Assembly: GCA_035649495.1 (NCBI GenBank)
Contig: DASRJL010000078.1
Location: 1 to 43,499 of the forward strand
Reading direction: 5' to 3'
Origin: SG8-41 sp035649495
Lineage (GTDB): Bacteria > Pseudomonadota > Gammaproteobacteria > Burkholderiales > SG8-41
Length of the DNA stretch: 43,499 nt
Shown here piece after piece: positions 15,136 through 22,324 of the stretch. The stretch's first letter is position 1; every line of letters starts with the position of its first letter. Below the pieces are notes generated by a model. That model made no database searches. It worked only from the letters and a program-made list of their open reading frames with translations, and had not been told where the DNA came from. The position numbers were made by a program, and so were the translations under genes.

Positions 15136-15184
15136 GGCGTCTCAGAAAGAGCGTCTCAGATAGTGCGTCCCAGATCGAGCGCGC
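15129..15184. repeat. 14-bp tandem array CAGATAAGGCGTCT-type, four copies
   Basis: Four consecutive imperfect 14-mers (CAGATAAGGCGTCT, CAGAAAGAGCGTCT, CAGATAGTGCGTCC, CAGATCGAGCGCGC) begin three bases before the last base of the cupin gene, so its TAA stop is part of unit one. A preceding partial unit lies inside the coding end. Unit length and first bases are shared with the array at 30508-30549. Confidence 0.8.
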
Positions 15185-15198
15185 AGGTAAAACGTTAC

Positions 15199-15223
15199 AG
15201 CCACGCCTTGCCTGATCGTGGCT
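15199..15223 (+). terminator. Candidate hairpin after cupin gene
   Basis: AGCCACG at 15199-15205 pairs perfectly with CGTGGCT at 15217-15223 over an 11-base loop. It lies about 65 bases after the cupin stop. No T-tract follows, so termination is uncertain. Confidence 0.35.
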
Positions 15224-15355
15224 CGTCTCGAATAAATCGGGTCTGACCCGCACAAGTTACTGATGTTGCGAGGTTTGCCCTTCATATAGCGCTCTCAGGG
15301 GGTCTTGGAGGGCCATTTTTTCTGGCAGAATTGCCGTTCTAAGGAAGGAGTTGTT

Positions 15356-15820
15356 ATGGCACGCCTCTTTTTTCTGATCCTGGCCCTCGCCTTCGGTTCG
15401 GCGGCCTATGGCGCGGGTCTGCCGTTCGCCACGGGCTCGCTCGACAAGGCGAAGGAGATCGCGCGGCAGGACACGTCCAGGCACGTCCTGATCTTCTATA
15501 CGAGCCCGAACTGAAGTTCCTGCCGGTACATGACCGGCGAGCTCTCCGGCGGAGAGCTTCGGAAGCTGTATGCGAAGGATTTCGCGCTGTTCGAAGCCGA
15601 GGCGCCCGACAAGTACGCGAAGGAGCACGAGCTGCGCAAGCTGACCGGCAGGAGCTATACCCCGGTGTGGGTCTTTCTCGATTCGAGCGGGAAGAAAGTG
15701 CTGGAGAGCACGGGCTTCCGCAACCCACGCGAAGCGCGGGCGATCCACGCCTACGTCAGCGGGCGGCACTACCTGAAGACGGGCTATCAGGAGTTTCTTG
15801 CGGCTTTCCCCAAGGGCTGA
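15356..15820 (+). CDS. Thioredoxin-fold exported protein with in-frame TGA at U53-x-x-C56: candidate selenoprotein
   Basis: Translating through one in-frame TGA (15512-15514) gives a coherent 154-residue protein. Residues 1-20 are a signal peptide ending at AYGAG. The thioredoxin fold follows: LIFYTSPN, then position 53 (TGA), S, S, C56, RYM. Thioredoxin-fold proteins of the SoxW/Thioredoxin_2 type carry CxxC here, so TGA stands exactly at the first, nucleophilic Cys. After the TGA the same frame runs 101 codons with the expected cis-Pro motif SYTPVWVFLD and a helical end. AAGGAAGGAG sits five bases before ATG 15356, so the upstream half is translated. Two hairpins behind the TGA could be a SECIS. 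Reading TGA as selenocysteine gives a UxxC redox enzyme in the periplasm. Alternatives are a recent nonsense mutation or a base error; the undamaged remainder argues against decay. Confidence 0.75.
15522..15538 (+). promoter_or_regulatory. Candidate bacterial SECIS hairpin 1
   Basis: GCCGGT (15522-15527) pairs perfectly with ACCGGC (15533-15538) around loop ACATG; with the top two pairs open the loop begins GU, as in known bacterial SECIS loops. The loop begins 13 nt after the TGA, slightly nearer than in E. coli fdhF. Confidence 0.5.
15540..15558 (+). promoter_or_regulatory. Candidate bacterial SECIS hairpin 2
   Basis: AGCTCTCC (15540-15547) pairs perfectly over eight bases with GGAGAGCT (15551-15558) around loop GGC. 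The loop begins 33 nt after the TGA, within the range described for bacterial SECIS elements, and has G in the first loop positions. It can coexist with hairpin 1, one base away. Confidence 0.5.
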
Positions 15821-15852
15821 GGGCGAACCGGCGCTTGGCTAGCTTGTATCCG

Positions 15853-17445
15853 TTAGAGACCCACTACCTTCTTCATCAGTGCTTGTACGTCCGTGCGCGT
15901 GGGCGTCGCGTCTCCGCACCAGACGACATACTGGTCGGGCCGCACGAGGATCAACCGCGCTTCGTAGCGGGCGCGCTCGTCCCTGAAGGTATCGCATATC
16001 GTTTTGAGCGGGATGCCTGACGCATTCGCAGCATGCTCGAAAGCGCGCACTGCCGCCTCGTCCGCATCGAGCGCAATGAGCGAAAAGCCGTCTCCCAGTT
16101 CCTCGAAAACATCCCGGCCGCTCGATAGCGGCCGCGGCGCCAGGTGATGCCCGGCCCGTGCCTTGAACATATGCGTGCCGTGGGCGCTGGATCTACCGCC
16201 GGGAGGGCCGGCGATCACCGGCGAGCCCTCGTAGTTCGGCTCGTAGCTCTGGACGCGCCCGGTGGCGTCGGTCTGCGCCTTCCACGCCCGCTCGAACTCC
16301 TCCCGGTCGCGCCGCGGATCGTAGCGCTCCAGGAATTCCCCGTCTCTGGCGATACGCTTCGCGATGAAGTCCTCGCCGACCTCCTTGAAGATCGGGCGCC
16401 GCTCTTCGCTGTACGAAGGCAGCAGCCCGCCGCCGCCCCACCCCTGCAAGGTCGCCGCGAGCTTCCAGCCGAGATTGGCGGCGTCCTCCAGGCCGTTGTT
16501 CAAGCCGAACCCGCCATAGGGCGGATGGCTGTGCGCCGCGTCCCCCGCGATGAAGACGCGCCCCACCTGGTAGCGCTCGGCGACGGCAACGCGCAGGTCC
16601 CAGAACCCGACGTGGTCGAAATCGCATGCAAATCTGAACCCGGCCGCTTCCTCCATCAATCCGCGAAAATCGAAGCCATTCCTGGCCGCGCTCGCCGGTG
16701 CCGGCGCGTGAAAGAAAAAACCTTCTCCGATGTCGATGCGCCCGAAGAACTGCCAGTAGCCCTTCAGCTCCGGCCGCATGACGCGATAGGTGGAGCGCCC
16801 CGGAAAGCGCTTGAGACCCTCGTGGAATTCGCGCGAGCGGAACACCACGAGGACCATGGACTGATCGAAATCGGTGCCGCCGCGCTCGATCCCGACCTGG
16901 CTGCGGACGAGCGAGTGGCCGCCGTCGCAGCCGACGAGATAGTCCGCTTCGAGGAGGGCATGTCCGGACCCGCCTTCCTCGACGATAGCGACGCGCACGC
17001 CTGCGTCGTCCTGCTCGACCGTTGTCGCCGTCCAGCCGAAACGGCTCGTCACGCCGGGGAGCGTGGCCATCTTGCGGCGCAGAACTTCTTCCACGCAGTA
17101 CTGCGGCAACCGCTCGTTGTCCTGGAAGTAATAGGGACGAACGAGCTCTCTTCCCGGCGGCGCGTGCCAGTAGTCGCTCATGAGACTGCCGTAGGCGGTG
17201 AGCTCGCCTATCGGGTAGCCGGGGGGCATCAACCGGGCGGCCCGGATCTCGTCGACGACGCCCCAGAAATGAAAATGCTCCAGCGTGCGCTGGGTAAGAT
17301 TCTGGCCCTTGGGTATCTGCTGCAGCCCGGTGCGGCTCTCCACGAGCGCGCACGACACACCCCGGAGACCCAGCTCCACGGCGAGCGCGACGCCTACCGG
17401 CCCGCCACCCACTATGACAACCTGATGCCGTCTTTCTTCACTCAC
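15853..17445 (-). CDS. FAD-dependent aromatic monooxygenase (class A, PheA/TfdB-like)
   Basis: A 530-residue flavoprotein hydroxylase. The N-terminal Rossmann dinucleotide motif is VVIVGGGPVGVALAVELGLRG. The DG motif lies in YLVGCDGGHSLVRSQVG and the GD motif in GRVFIAGDAAHSHPPYGG, completing the three class A signatures. The C-terminal thioredoxin-like domain seen in PheA/MhpA-type enzymes is represented by the last 100 or so residues (ILVRPDQYVVWCG). These enzymes use NAD(P)H and O2 to hydroxylate phenols or aromatic acids. The GTG start at 17445 (VSEERRHQVV) is preferred because it sits right before the beta strand; an upstream ATG at 17481 is possible. The gene is divergent from a Bug receptor 68 bp away, so uptake and hydroxylation of one aromatic compound are a reasonable pair. 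The substrate is unknown. Confidence 0.92.
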   Translation of the reverse strand: MSEERRHQVVIVGGGPVGVALAVELGLRGVSCALVESRTGLQQIPKGQNLTQRTLEHFHFWGVVDEIRAARLMPPGYPIGELTAYGSLMSDYWHAPPGRELVRPYYFQDNERLPQYCVEEVLRRKMATLPGVTSRFGWTATTVEQDDAGVRVAIVEEGGSGHALLEADYLVGCDGGHSLVRSQVGIERGGTDFDQSMVLVVFRSREFHEGLKRFPGRSTYRVMRPELKGYWQFFGRIDIGEGFFFHAPAPASAARNGFDFRGLMEEAAGFRFACDFDHVGFWDLRVAVAERYQVGRVFIAGDAAHSHPPYGGFGLNNGLEDAANLGWKLAATLQGWGGGGLLPSYSEERRPIFKEVGEDFIAKRIARDGEFLERYDPRRDREEFERAWKAQTDATGRVQSYEPNYEGSPVIAGPPGGRSSAHGTHMFKARAGHHLAPRPLSSGRDVFEELGDGFSLIALDADEAAVRAFEHAANASGIPLKTICDTFRDERARYEARLILVRPDQYVVWCGDATPTRTDVQALMKKVVGL

Positions 17446-17513
17446 GGGACTATTGTAATCGGATGGCGAACGAGTCAACATCGCCCGATCGCGTGAAGGA
17501 ACGAGGAAAATCG

Positions 17514-18482
17514 ATGCACCGCGTTTTCCTTTTTGTTCTCCTGCTCGCCGGCGTGGTCGCACCATCGGGCGTCACGCCCGCGCAAAGCTATCCGGCGAAG
17601 CCCATCCGCGTCATCGTCCCGGCCCAGGCGGGTGGCACCTGCGATACGCTGACGCGGCTCATCGGGCAGAAGGTGGCCGAGCGGCTCGGCCAGGGCATGA
17701 TCGTGGACAATCGGCCGGGAGCAGGGGGAATACTCGGACTGGAGATCACCGCCAAGCTGCCGCCGGACGGCTACAACATCGCCTGCGGACAGGGCGGCAA
17801 CCTCGTGATCGTGCCCCATACCTTCAAGAAGCTGCCCTACGATCCGCTCAAGGATTTCGCGCCGGTCGCGCTACTTGCGACGAACTATCTCGCATTGGTG
17901 ATTCATCCGAGCGCGCCGTTCAAGTCGGTGAAGGAGCTGATCGCGTACGCCAAAGCCAACCCCGGGAAGCTGTCGTTCGCTTCGAACGGCGAGGGCGCTT
18001 TCATCCACCTGACGACCGAGCAGTTTCGCACCCAGGCGGGTTTCACCTACCTCCACGTGCCGTACAAGGGAATCGCGCAGTACACCACCGAGCTCCTGGG
18101 CGGGCGGGTGGACGCGGTGATAACCGCATTCACCGCGGTTTACCCGTACGTTCGCTCCGGCAAGCTGCGGGTGCTGGCGATCACCAAGCCCACGCGCGCC
18201 GCCAACTACCCGGACATTCCGACGATGGCGGAGACGCTTCCCGGCTTGTCCGCGGGCGGCTGGTTCGGGTTCATTGCCCCGGCCGCCACGCCGGGCGAGA
18301 TCGTTTCTCTTCTCAACCGGGAAATCAATCGCGCCATGGGCCTGCCGGACGTGCGCGAAAAGATGATCGCGTACGGGCTCGACATCGCAACCGAGTCACC
18401 GGAATTCTTCGGCGAGACGATACGCACCGATTACGTCAAGTACGGCAGGATCGTCCGCGAAATCGGCCTGAAACCTCAATAA
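17514..18482 (+). CDS. Bug/TctC-family tripartite tricarboxylate transporter receptor (5 of 10)
   Basis: A 322-residue exported receptor. The start MHRVFLF at 17514 is chosen because GAGGAAAATCG directly precedes it and it opens a good signal peptide ending at TPA before QSYPAKPIRV. An upstream in-frame ATG (17463) would add a polar stretch overlapping the opposite gene's control region. Motifs are VPAQAGGTCDTL (a Gly-Thr-Cys variant of the usual GGSND loop), NRPGAGGILGLEI, PPDGYN, PYKGIAQYTTELL and YPDIPTMAETLPG. The missing GGG after YKG and the CD loop set it apart from the tandem receptors, suggesting another ligand class. It is divergent from the FAD monooxygenase and may feed it. Confidence 0.93.
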   Translation: MHRVFLFVLLLAGVVAPSGVTPAQSYPAKPIRVIVPAQAGGTCDTLTRLIGQKVAERLGQGMIVDNRPGAGGILGLEITAKLPPDGYNIACGQGGNLVIVPHTFKKLPYDPLKDFAPVALLATNYLALVIHPSAPFKSVKELIAYAKANPGKLSFASNGEGAFIHLTTEQFRTQAGFTYLHVPYKGIAQYTTELLGGRVDAVITAFTAVYPYVRSGKLRVLAITKPTRAANYPDIPTMAETLPGLSAGGWFGFIAPAATPGEIVSLLNREINRAMGLPDVREKMIAYGLDIATESPEFFGETIRTDYVKYGRIVREIGLKPQ

Positions 18483-18517
18483 CCGGACAGACCGACAGCA
18501 CCACGATTTCCAGACAG

Positions 18518-18874
18518 TCAGGTCCCGGTCTTGATACGCGCTTCAACCCCCGCGACACAGGCACTGGCTACGCCCCAGGCACCCTTTTCCTCCCCGGGCA
18601 TCTTGTCCCAGCCGCCTTTTTCAATGAGTTCGGTCCTCTGGTAGCCTTCCGTTCCCTGAAATTCCTTGATTTGCGTCTTCTGGTTCGGGCCGTTCATGAA
18701 TTGGGCGACGCAGATCGCCGCGCGGCTCGTCAGGACCGCCTCGTCGCTCATCTTCTGGGTCGTGCTGGAGGTCGTCCAGCCGCCCCAGTTGAAGCCGATT
18801 ATCATTGCGATACCTGCCCCGAGGACAAATCCCCAAACTCCACCGTTTACCCTCGCATACGTTTCTGGTGACAT
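18518..18874 (-). CDS. Small single-membrane-span protein, function unknown
   Basis: A 118-residue protein of unknown role. It opens with MSPETYARVNGGVWG and a single transmembrane segment follows (about 10-33, GFVLGAGIAMIIGFNWGGW), with the remaining 85 residues polar and probably outside the membrane, containing two cysteines (ICVAQF and SACVAG). I recognise the same layout from many unnamed proteobacterial proteins but no function. The start at ATG 18874 is preferred over ATG 18880 because GAGAGG lies seven bases before it and only one base before the other. The gene converges with the receptor at 17514 and is divergent from the enolase-superfamily gene. Confidence 0.75.
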   Translation of the reverse strand: MSPETYARVNGGVWGFVLGAGIAMIIGFNWGGWTTSSTTQKMSDEAVLTSRAAICVAQFMNGPNQKTQIKEFQGTEGYQRTELIEKGGWDKMPGEEKGAWGVASACVAGVEARIKTGT

Positions 18875-19076
18875 AGTCATACCTCTCAAGTTGTGACGGT
18901 GCGGGTAAGCCCGTTGCATTCAATGCCGATTCGACACAACCTGGGAATCGGGACCTGGGTTTCCGCACCGCACTGTCTGCTTTGCCCGGGATGCGGTCTG
19001 TGCGTTACCGAACATAGAATTGCCGGATGAGGTAGGCTCGATCCACTGCAACGATCTGAACCGGGAGATTCCAGCC

Positions 19077-20189
19077 ATGAAAATCACCGATGTCACCGTG
19101 ACGCTTTTCGCCTGGGATGATCTGCCGGCGCGCCAGTTCGGCAGGCACACCGGCAGAATGCCCGGCGGCCGGAGTGAGCTGGGATTGGTCACCATCCGCA
19201 CCGACCAGGGCGTGGAAGGCCACTCGTTCCTCGGCTCGTCGAGCCGGGGCGCGAATTACGACGCGGCCTCGCTCATCCGGTTCCTGAAGCCCCTGCTGAT
19301 CGGGCAGCACCCGCTCGATCGCGAACGGATCTACCAGCAGATGTGGGCCCGCAACCGCAATACCACGTTCCGCTGCATCGGCGCCGTGGACGTCGCGCTG
19401 TGGGATCTCGCGGGCAAGCTGGCGGGCCTGCCGATCCACCGCATGCTGGGGAGCTTCCGTGAGTCCATCCCCGCCTACGCGAGTTCGGCAGTGCTGCCCT
19501 CGCAAGAGGCCTATGCCGAGGAAGCGGTGCGCATCAAGGCGGCCGGCTTTCACGCCTACAAGATTCATCCGCCCGCGGTGTGGCAGCGGGACATCGAGAT
19601 CTGCCGCCACGTGCGCAACGCGGTCGGCGGGGGCTACCGGCTGATGCTCGACAGCACGTGGTCTTATTCCTATCCCGAGGCGCTGCGCGTGGGCCGCGCG
19701 ATCGAAGAGCTCGATTACTACTGGTACGAGGACCCGCTCGACGCCGACGACATCACCAACTACGTGAAGCTCAGGCAGAAGCTGGATATCCCCATCCTCG
19801 CGACCGAGTACTCACCCGGCGGATTCCAGGCGTACGCGCCGTGGCTCACCATGCAGGCCACCGACTTCCTGCGCGGCGACGTGGCGGTGAAAGGCGGCAT
19901 TACCGCGCTCCTCAAGATCGCGCACCTCGCGGAGGCCTTCCACATGAACCTCGAAGTGCACCACGGCGGCAACTCGCTCAACAACGTCGCGAACGTTCAC
20001 GTGATCATGGCGATCGCCAACACCGAATACTTCGAGGTGCTGCTGCCGGACGCCACGCAGAAGTACGGCCTTGCCGAGGACCTCGTCGTCGGTCCCGACG
20101 GTCACGTGCGGCCACCCGAAGGCCCGGGGCTCGGCGCGAAGATCGATTTCGAGCTGATCGAGCGGAAGAAGACTGCCGTGCTGGAATGA
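19077..20189 (+). CDS. Mandelate racemase/muconate lactonizing enzyme family (enolase superfamily) dehydratase or racemase
   Basis: A 370-residue TIM-barrel enzyme of the enolase superfamily. The capping domain occupies about the first 115 residues and the barrel the rest. The barrel carries K162-x-H164 in YKIHPP, Mg ligands D192 in LMLDST, E218 in WYEDP and E244 in ATEYS, and the His-Asp pair made of D268 in RGDVAVKGGIT and H295 or H296 in EVHHGG. That set belongs to the mandelate racemase branch, which abstracts an alpha-proton from a carboxylate, typically in acid-sugar dehydratases. K-x-H in place of K-x-K makes sugar-acid dehydration more likely than racemisation, but this is an inference. 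GGGAG lies upstream of ATG 19077. It converges with a Bug receptor, with a repeat array between. Confidence 0.88.
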   Translation: MKITDVTVTLFAWDDLPARQFGRHTGRMPGGRSELGLVTIRTDQGVEGHSFLGSSSRGANYDAASLIRFLKPLLIGQHPLDRERIYQQMWARNRNTTFRCIGAVDVALWDLAGKLAGLPIHRMLGSFRESIPAYASSAVLPSQEAYAEEAVRIKAAGFHAYKIHPPAVWQRDIEICRHVRNAVGGGYRLMLDSTWSYSYPEALRVGRAIEELDYYWYEDPLDADDITNYVKLRQKLDIPILATEYSPGGFQAYAPWLTMQATDFLRGDVAVKGGITALLKIAHLAEAFHMNLEVHHGGNSLNNVANVHVIMAIANTEYFEVLLPDATQKYGLAEDLVVGPDGHVRPPEGPGLGAKIDFELIERKKTAVLE

Positions 20190-20222
20190 CGTCAGGGGTC
20201 AGGGGTCAGGCGTCTCGTCACT
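20187..20222. repeat. Stop-anchored word array, GGTCAGG repeats
   Basis: The TGA stop of the enolase-superfamily gene leads directly into GTCAGGGGTCAGGGGTCAGG, three 7-bp copies, followed by CGTCTCGTCAC. It fills the gap to the convergent Bug receptor. Confidence 0.65.
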
Positions 20223-20232
20223 GCGAAGCTCA

Positions 20233-21216
20233 TCACTCCGGTTCAACCCCCGCCGCCTTCAGGACCTTCGCGATCTGCGGCGACTCTTCCCGGGCCGCCG
20301 CCATCACCTGCTCGGGGGTGGTATGCACGGGGTTGATGCCGAGCGTCCCATAGCGATCGAGCACGTCGGGCAGCTTCAGGATCTGCGCCAGGTCGGAATT
20401 GAGACGCGTGATGATGGCTGGTGGCGTGCCCTTTGGAGCTACAAGCGCCCACCAGGTCTGCGGGCTCGCGCGCCAGATGCCCGCCTCTACCATCGTCGGC
20501 ACTTCAGGCAGCGCCGGCGAGCGCCCGTCGCTCGTCACGGCAAGCGCGCGCAGCTTGCCCGCCTTGATCTGCGGCACGGCGGGCGCCATGTCCGCAAACA
20601 TCAGGTCGATCTGCCCGGCCACGAGATCCAGCACCGCGAGTATCCCGCCCTTGTACGGCACGTGGATGATCTTGATGCCGGCGGTGGCCTTCAGCATCTC
20701 TCCCACGTAGTGCGCGGGCGTGCCGCGCCCGCCCGAGCCGAAATTCAACTGGCCCGGCTTCGCCTTCGCCAAAGCGATCAGCTCCTTCGGGGTGCGCGCC
20801 GGCACCGACGGATGCACGACCAGCACCGGCCCGGACTTGGCGACGATGGAGACAGGTGCGAAATCATTCAGGGGATCGAAACCCAGCCGCTTGTAGAGGA
20901 ACGGATTGACGACCAGGGCGGAGTTGTTGCTCAGGAGGAGCGTATAGCCGTCCGCCGGGGTCTTCGCCGCGATCTCGTGCCCGATGTTGCCGCCCGCGCC
21001 GGGGCGGTTCTCCACGACGACCTGCCGCCCGAGAGTGTCGCTCAGCTTCTGCGCGAGTATGCGGGAGAGGACATCGGACGTGCCGCCGGGCGGAAACGGC
21101 GCGATGAGGCGCACCGGTTTCGTCGGATACGAGGTTTGAGATGCCGCGGGCGCAGCGGCCATGATCAGGACCGCTGCCGCCAGCCCGACTCGCCAGTACC
21201 CACGTGCGTGCGTCAT
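20233..21216 (-). CDS. Bug/TctC-family tripartite tricarboxylate transporter receptor (6 of 10)
   Basis: A 327-residue exported receptor. Start ATG 21216 (MTHARGYWRVG) is supported by AGGGAGGAAGG eight bases upstream; the frame stays open 165 bases further up but without a ribosome-binding site. The signal peptide ends at AAS before QTSYPTKPVRL. Motifs are FPPGGTSDVLSR (GGTSD variant), NRPGAGGNIGHEI, PADGYT, PYKGGILAVLDL and LPEVPTMVEAGIW. Sequence wording is close to the divergently placed receptor at 21306 (both PYKGG[IV]LA), so the pair may come from an inverted duplication. It ends beside the enolase-superfamily gene, with only the repeat array between. Confidence 0.93.
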   Translation of the reverse strand: MTHARGYWRVGLAAAVLIMAAAPAASQTSYPTKPVRLIAPFPPGGTSDVLSRILAQKLSDTLGRQVVVENRPGAGGNIGHEIAAKTPADGYTLLLSNNSALVVNPFLYKRLGFDPLNDFAPVSIVAKSGPVLVVHPSVPARTPKELIALAKAKPGQLNFGSGGRGTPAHYVGEMLKATAGIKIIHVPYKGGILAVLDLVAGQIDLMFADMAPAVPQIKAGKLRALAVTSDGRSPALPEVPTMVEAGIWRASPQTWWALVAPKGTPPAIITRLNSDLAQILKLPDVLDRYGTLGINPVHTTPEQVMAAAREESPQIAKVLKAAGVEPE

Positions 21217-21305
21217 ATTCCTTCCTCCCTCGTGGATGGCCGAAAGTTTAGCCCAAATCGGCGATCTCACGCATAATGGCCGCGCCCACGCCAGGAGGAA
21301 ATGGA

Positions 21306-22286
21306 ATGACGACAATCCGCTTAGTTCGCACGTTGCTCGCCGCGCTGGCGGCCGCAATAGTCCTCCTGCCCGGCGCGGCAATAGCGCAGCCGGTCGCCGG
21401 CAAGCAGATGCGGGTGATCCTCACCTACCCGCCCGGCGGCGCTTCCGACATCATGGGCCGCATCATCGCCCAGAAGCTCGGCGAAATCTGGAGCCAGTCC
21501 GTGCTGGTCGAGAATCGCGCGGGCGCGAACGGCGCGATCGGCATCGAGTACGCGGCGCGCCAGCCGGCCGACGGCACGTCGTTCGTGATCGGCAACCTTG
21601 CGCCGGTAGCGATCAATCCGCTCATCTCCAAGGTGCCCTACAACATGGCGCGCGATTTCCAGCCGGTTTCGCTGGTAGCGAGTGCCCCCACGATACTGGT
21701 CACTCACGTGAGTATCCCCGCGAAAAACCTCCAGGAGTTCGTGAAGCTGGCAAAAAGCCGCCCCGGCCAGGTCAACTGGGGCACGGCCGGGCCCGGCACC
21801 CTCGGCCATCTGGGCGGCGAGATGCTGAAGCGGCTCGCGAAGATCGACATGCTGCACGTGCCGTACAAGGGCGGCGTGCTCGCGATCCAGGACCTGCTGG
21901 CAGGCAACGTGCATCTCGTGTTCGCCGATCCGCAGCCGATCATTCCGCACATCCGCGCCGGCAAGGTGCGGCCGCTCGCCATCACCAGCGCCAAACGCTC
22001 GGCGGCTGTTCCCGACATTCCGACGTTCGCCGAGGCCGGGGTGCCCGGCTTCGTCGCGGAGAACTGGTGGGGCGTGTACGTGCCCGCTGCGACGCCGAAA
22101 CCCCAGGTGGACCGCCTGCACGGAGACCTGGTCAAGACCATGGGCAATCCCGACCTGCGCGAGCGGTTCGCGGGCATGAGCGTCGAGCCGATGGCCACCA
22201 CGCCGGACGCGCTGCGCGACTTCATGAATGCCGAGATCGACAGGTGGGGCAAGCTGATCCGCGAAGCCGGAATCCGCGTGGACTAG
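21306..22286 (+). CDS. Bug/TctC-family tripartite tricarboxylate transporter receptor (7 of 10)
   Basis: A 326-residue exported receptor. AGGAGG lies about nine bases before ATG 21306. The signal peptide ends at AIA before QPVAGKQMRVI, lacking the YP[AT]KP pattern at the mature start. Motifs are YPPGGASDIMGR, NRAGANGAIGIEY, PADGTS in place of the usual PDGYT, PYKGGVLAI and VPDIPTFAEAGVPGF. It is followed after 38 bp by the fused acyl-CoA synthetase on the same strand, so an acid imported with its help could be activated by that enzyme; the link rests on adjacency. It is divergent from receptor 6. Confidence 0.93.
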   Translation: MTTIRLVRTLLAALAAAIVLLPGAAIAQPVAGKQMRVILTYPPGGASDIMGRIIAQKLGEIWSQSVLVENRAGANGAIGIEYAARQPADGTSFVIGNLAPVAINPLISKVPYNMARDFQPVSLVASAPTILVTHVSIPAKNLQEFVKLAKSRPGQVNWGTAGPGTLGHLGGEMLKRLAKIDMLHVPYKGGVLAIQDLLAGNVHLVFADPQPIIPHIRAGKVRPLAITSAKRSAAVPDIPTFAEAGVPGFVAENWWGVYVPAATPKPQVDRLHGDLVKTMGNPDLRERFAGMSVEPMATTPDALRDFMNAEIDRWGKLIREAGIRVD

Positions 22287-22324
22287 GTTCGTACAGGGCA
22301 ATTGCAAACCGTTAGTATTGAGGG

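Noticed and set aside
15305..15514. Stand-alone 52-69 residue protein ending at the TGA, and a separate 96-residue gene from 15530
   Set aside because: Neither piece alone makes a thioredoxin fold, the second has no ribosome-binding site, and both join in one frame through the TGA.
15512..15514. Pseudogene by nonsense mutation
   Set aside because: Cannot be excluded, but the stop sits exactly on the active-site Cys and the 101 downstream codons show no other damage, which favours selenocysteine.
16144..17496. 450-residue plus-strand frame opposite the FAD monooxygenase
   Set aside because: The minus strand has the three flavoprotein motifs in order; the plus frame has no recognisable domain.
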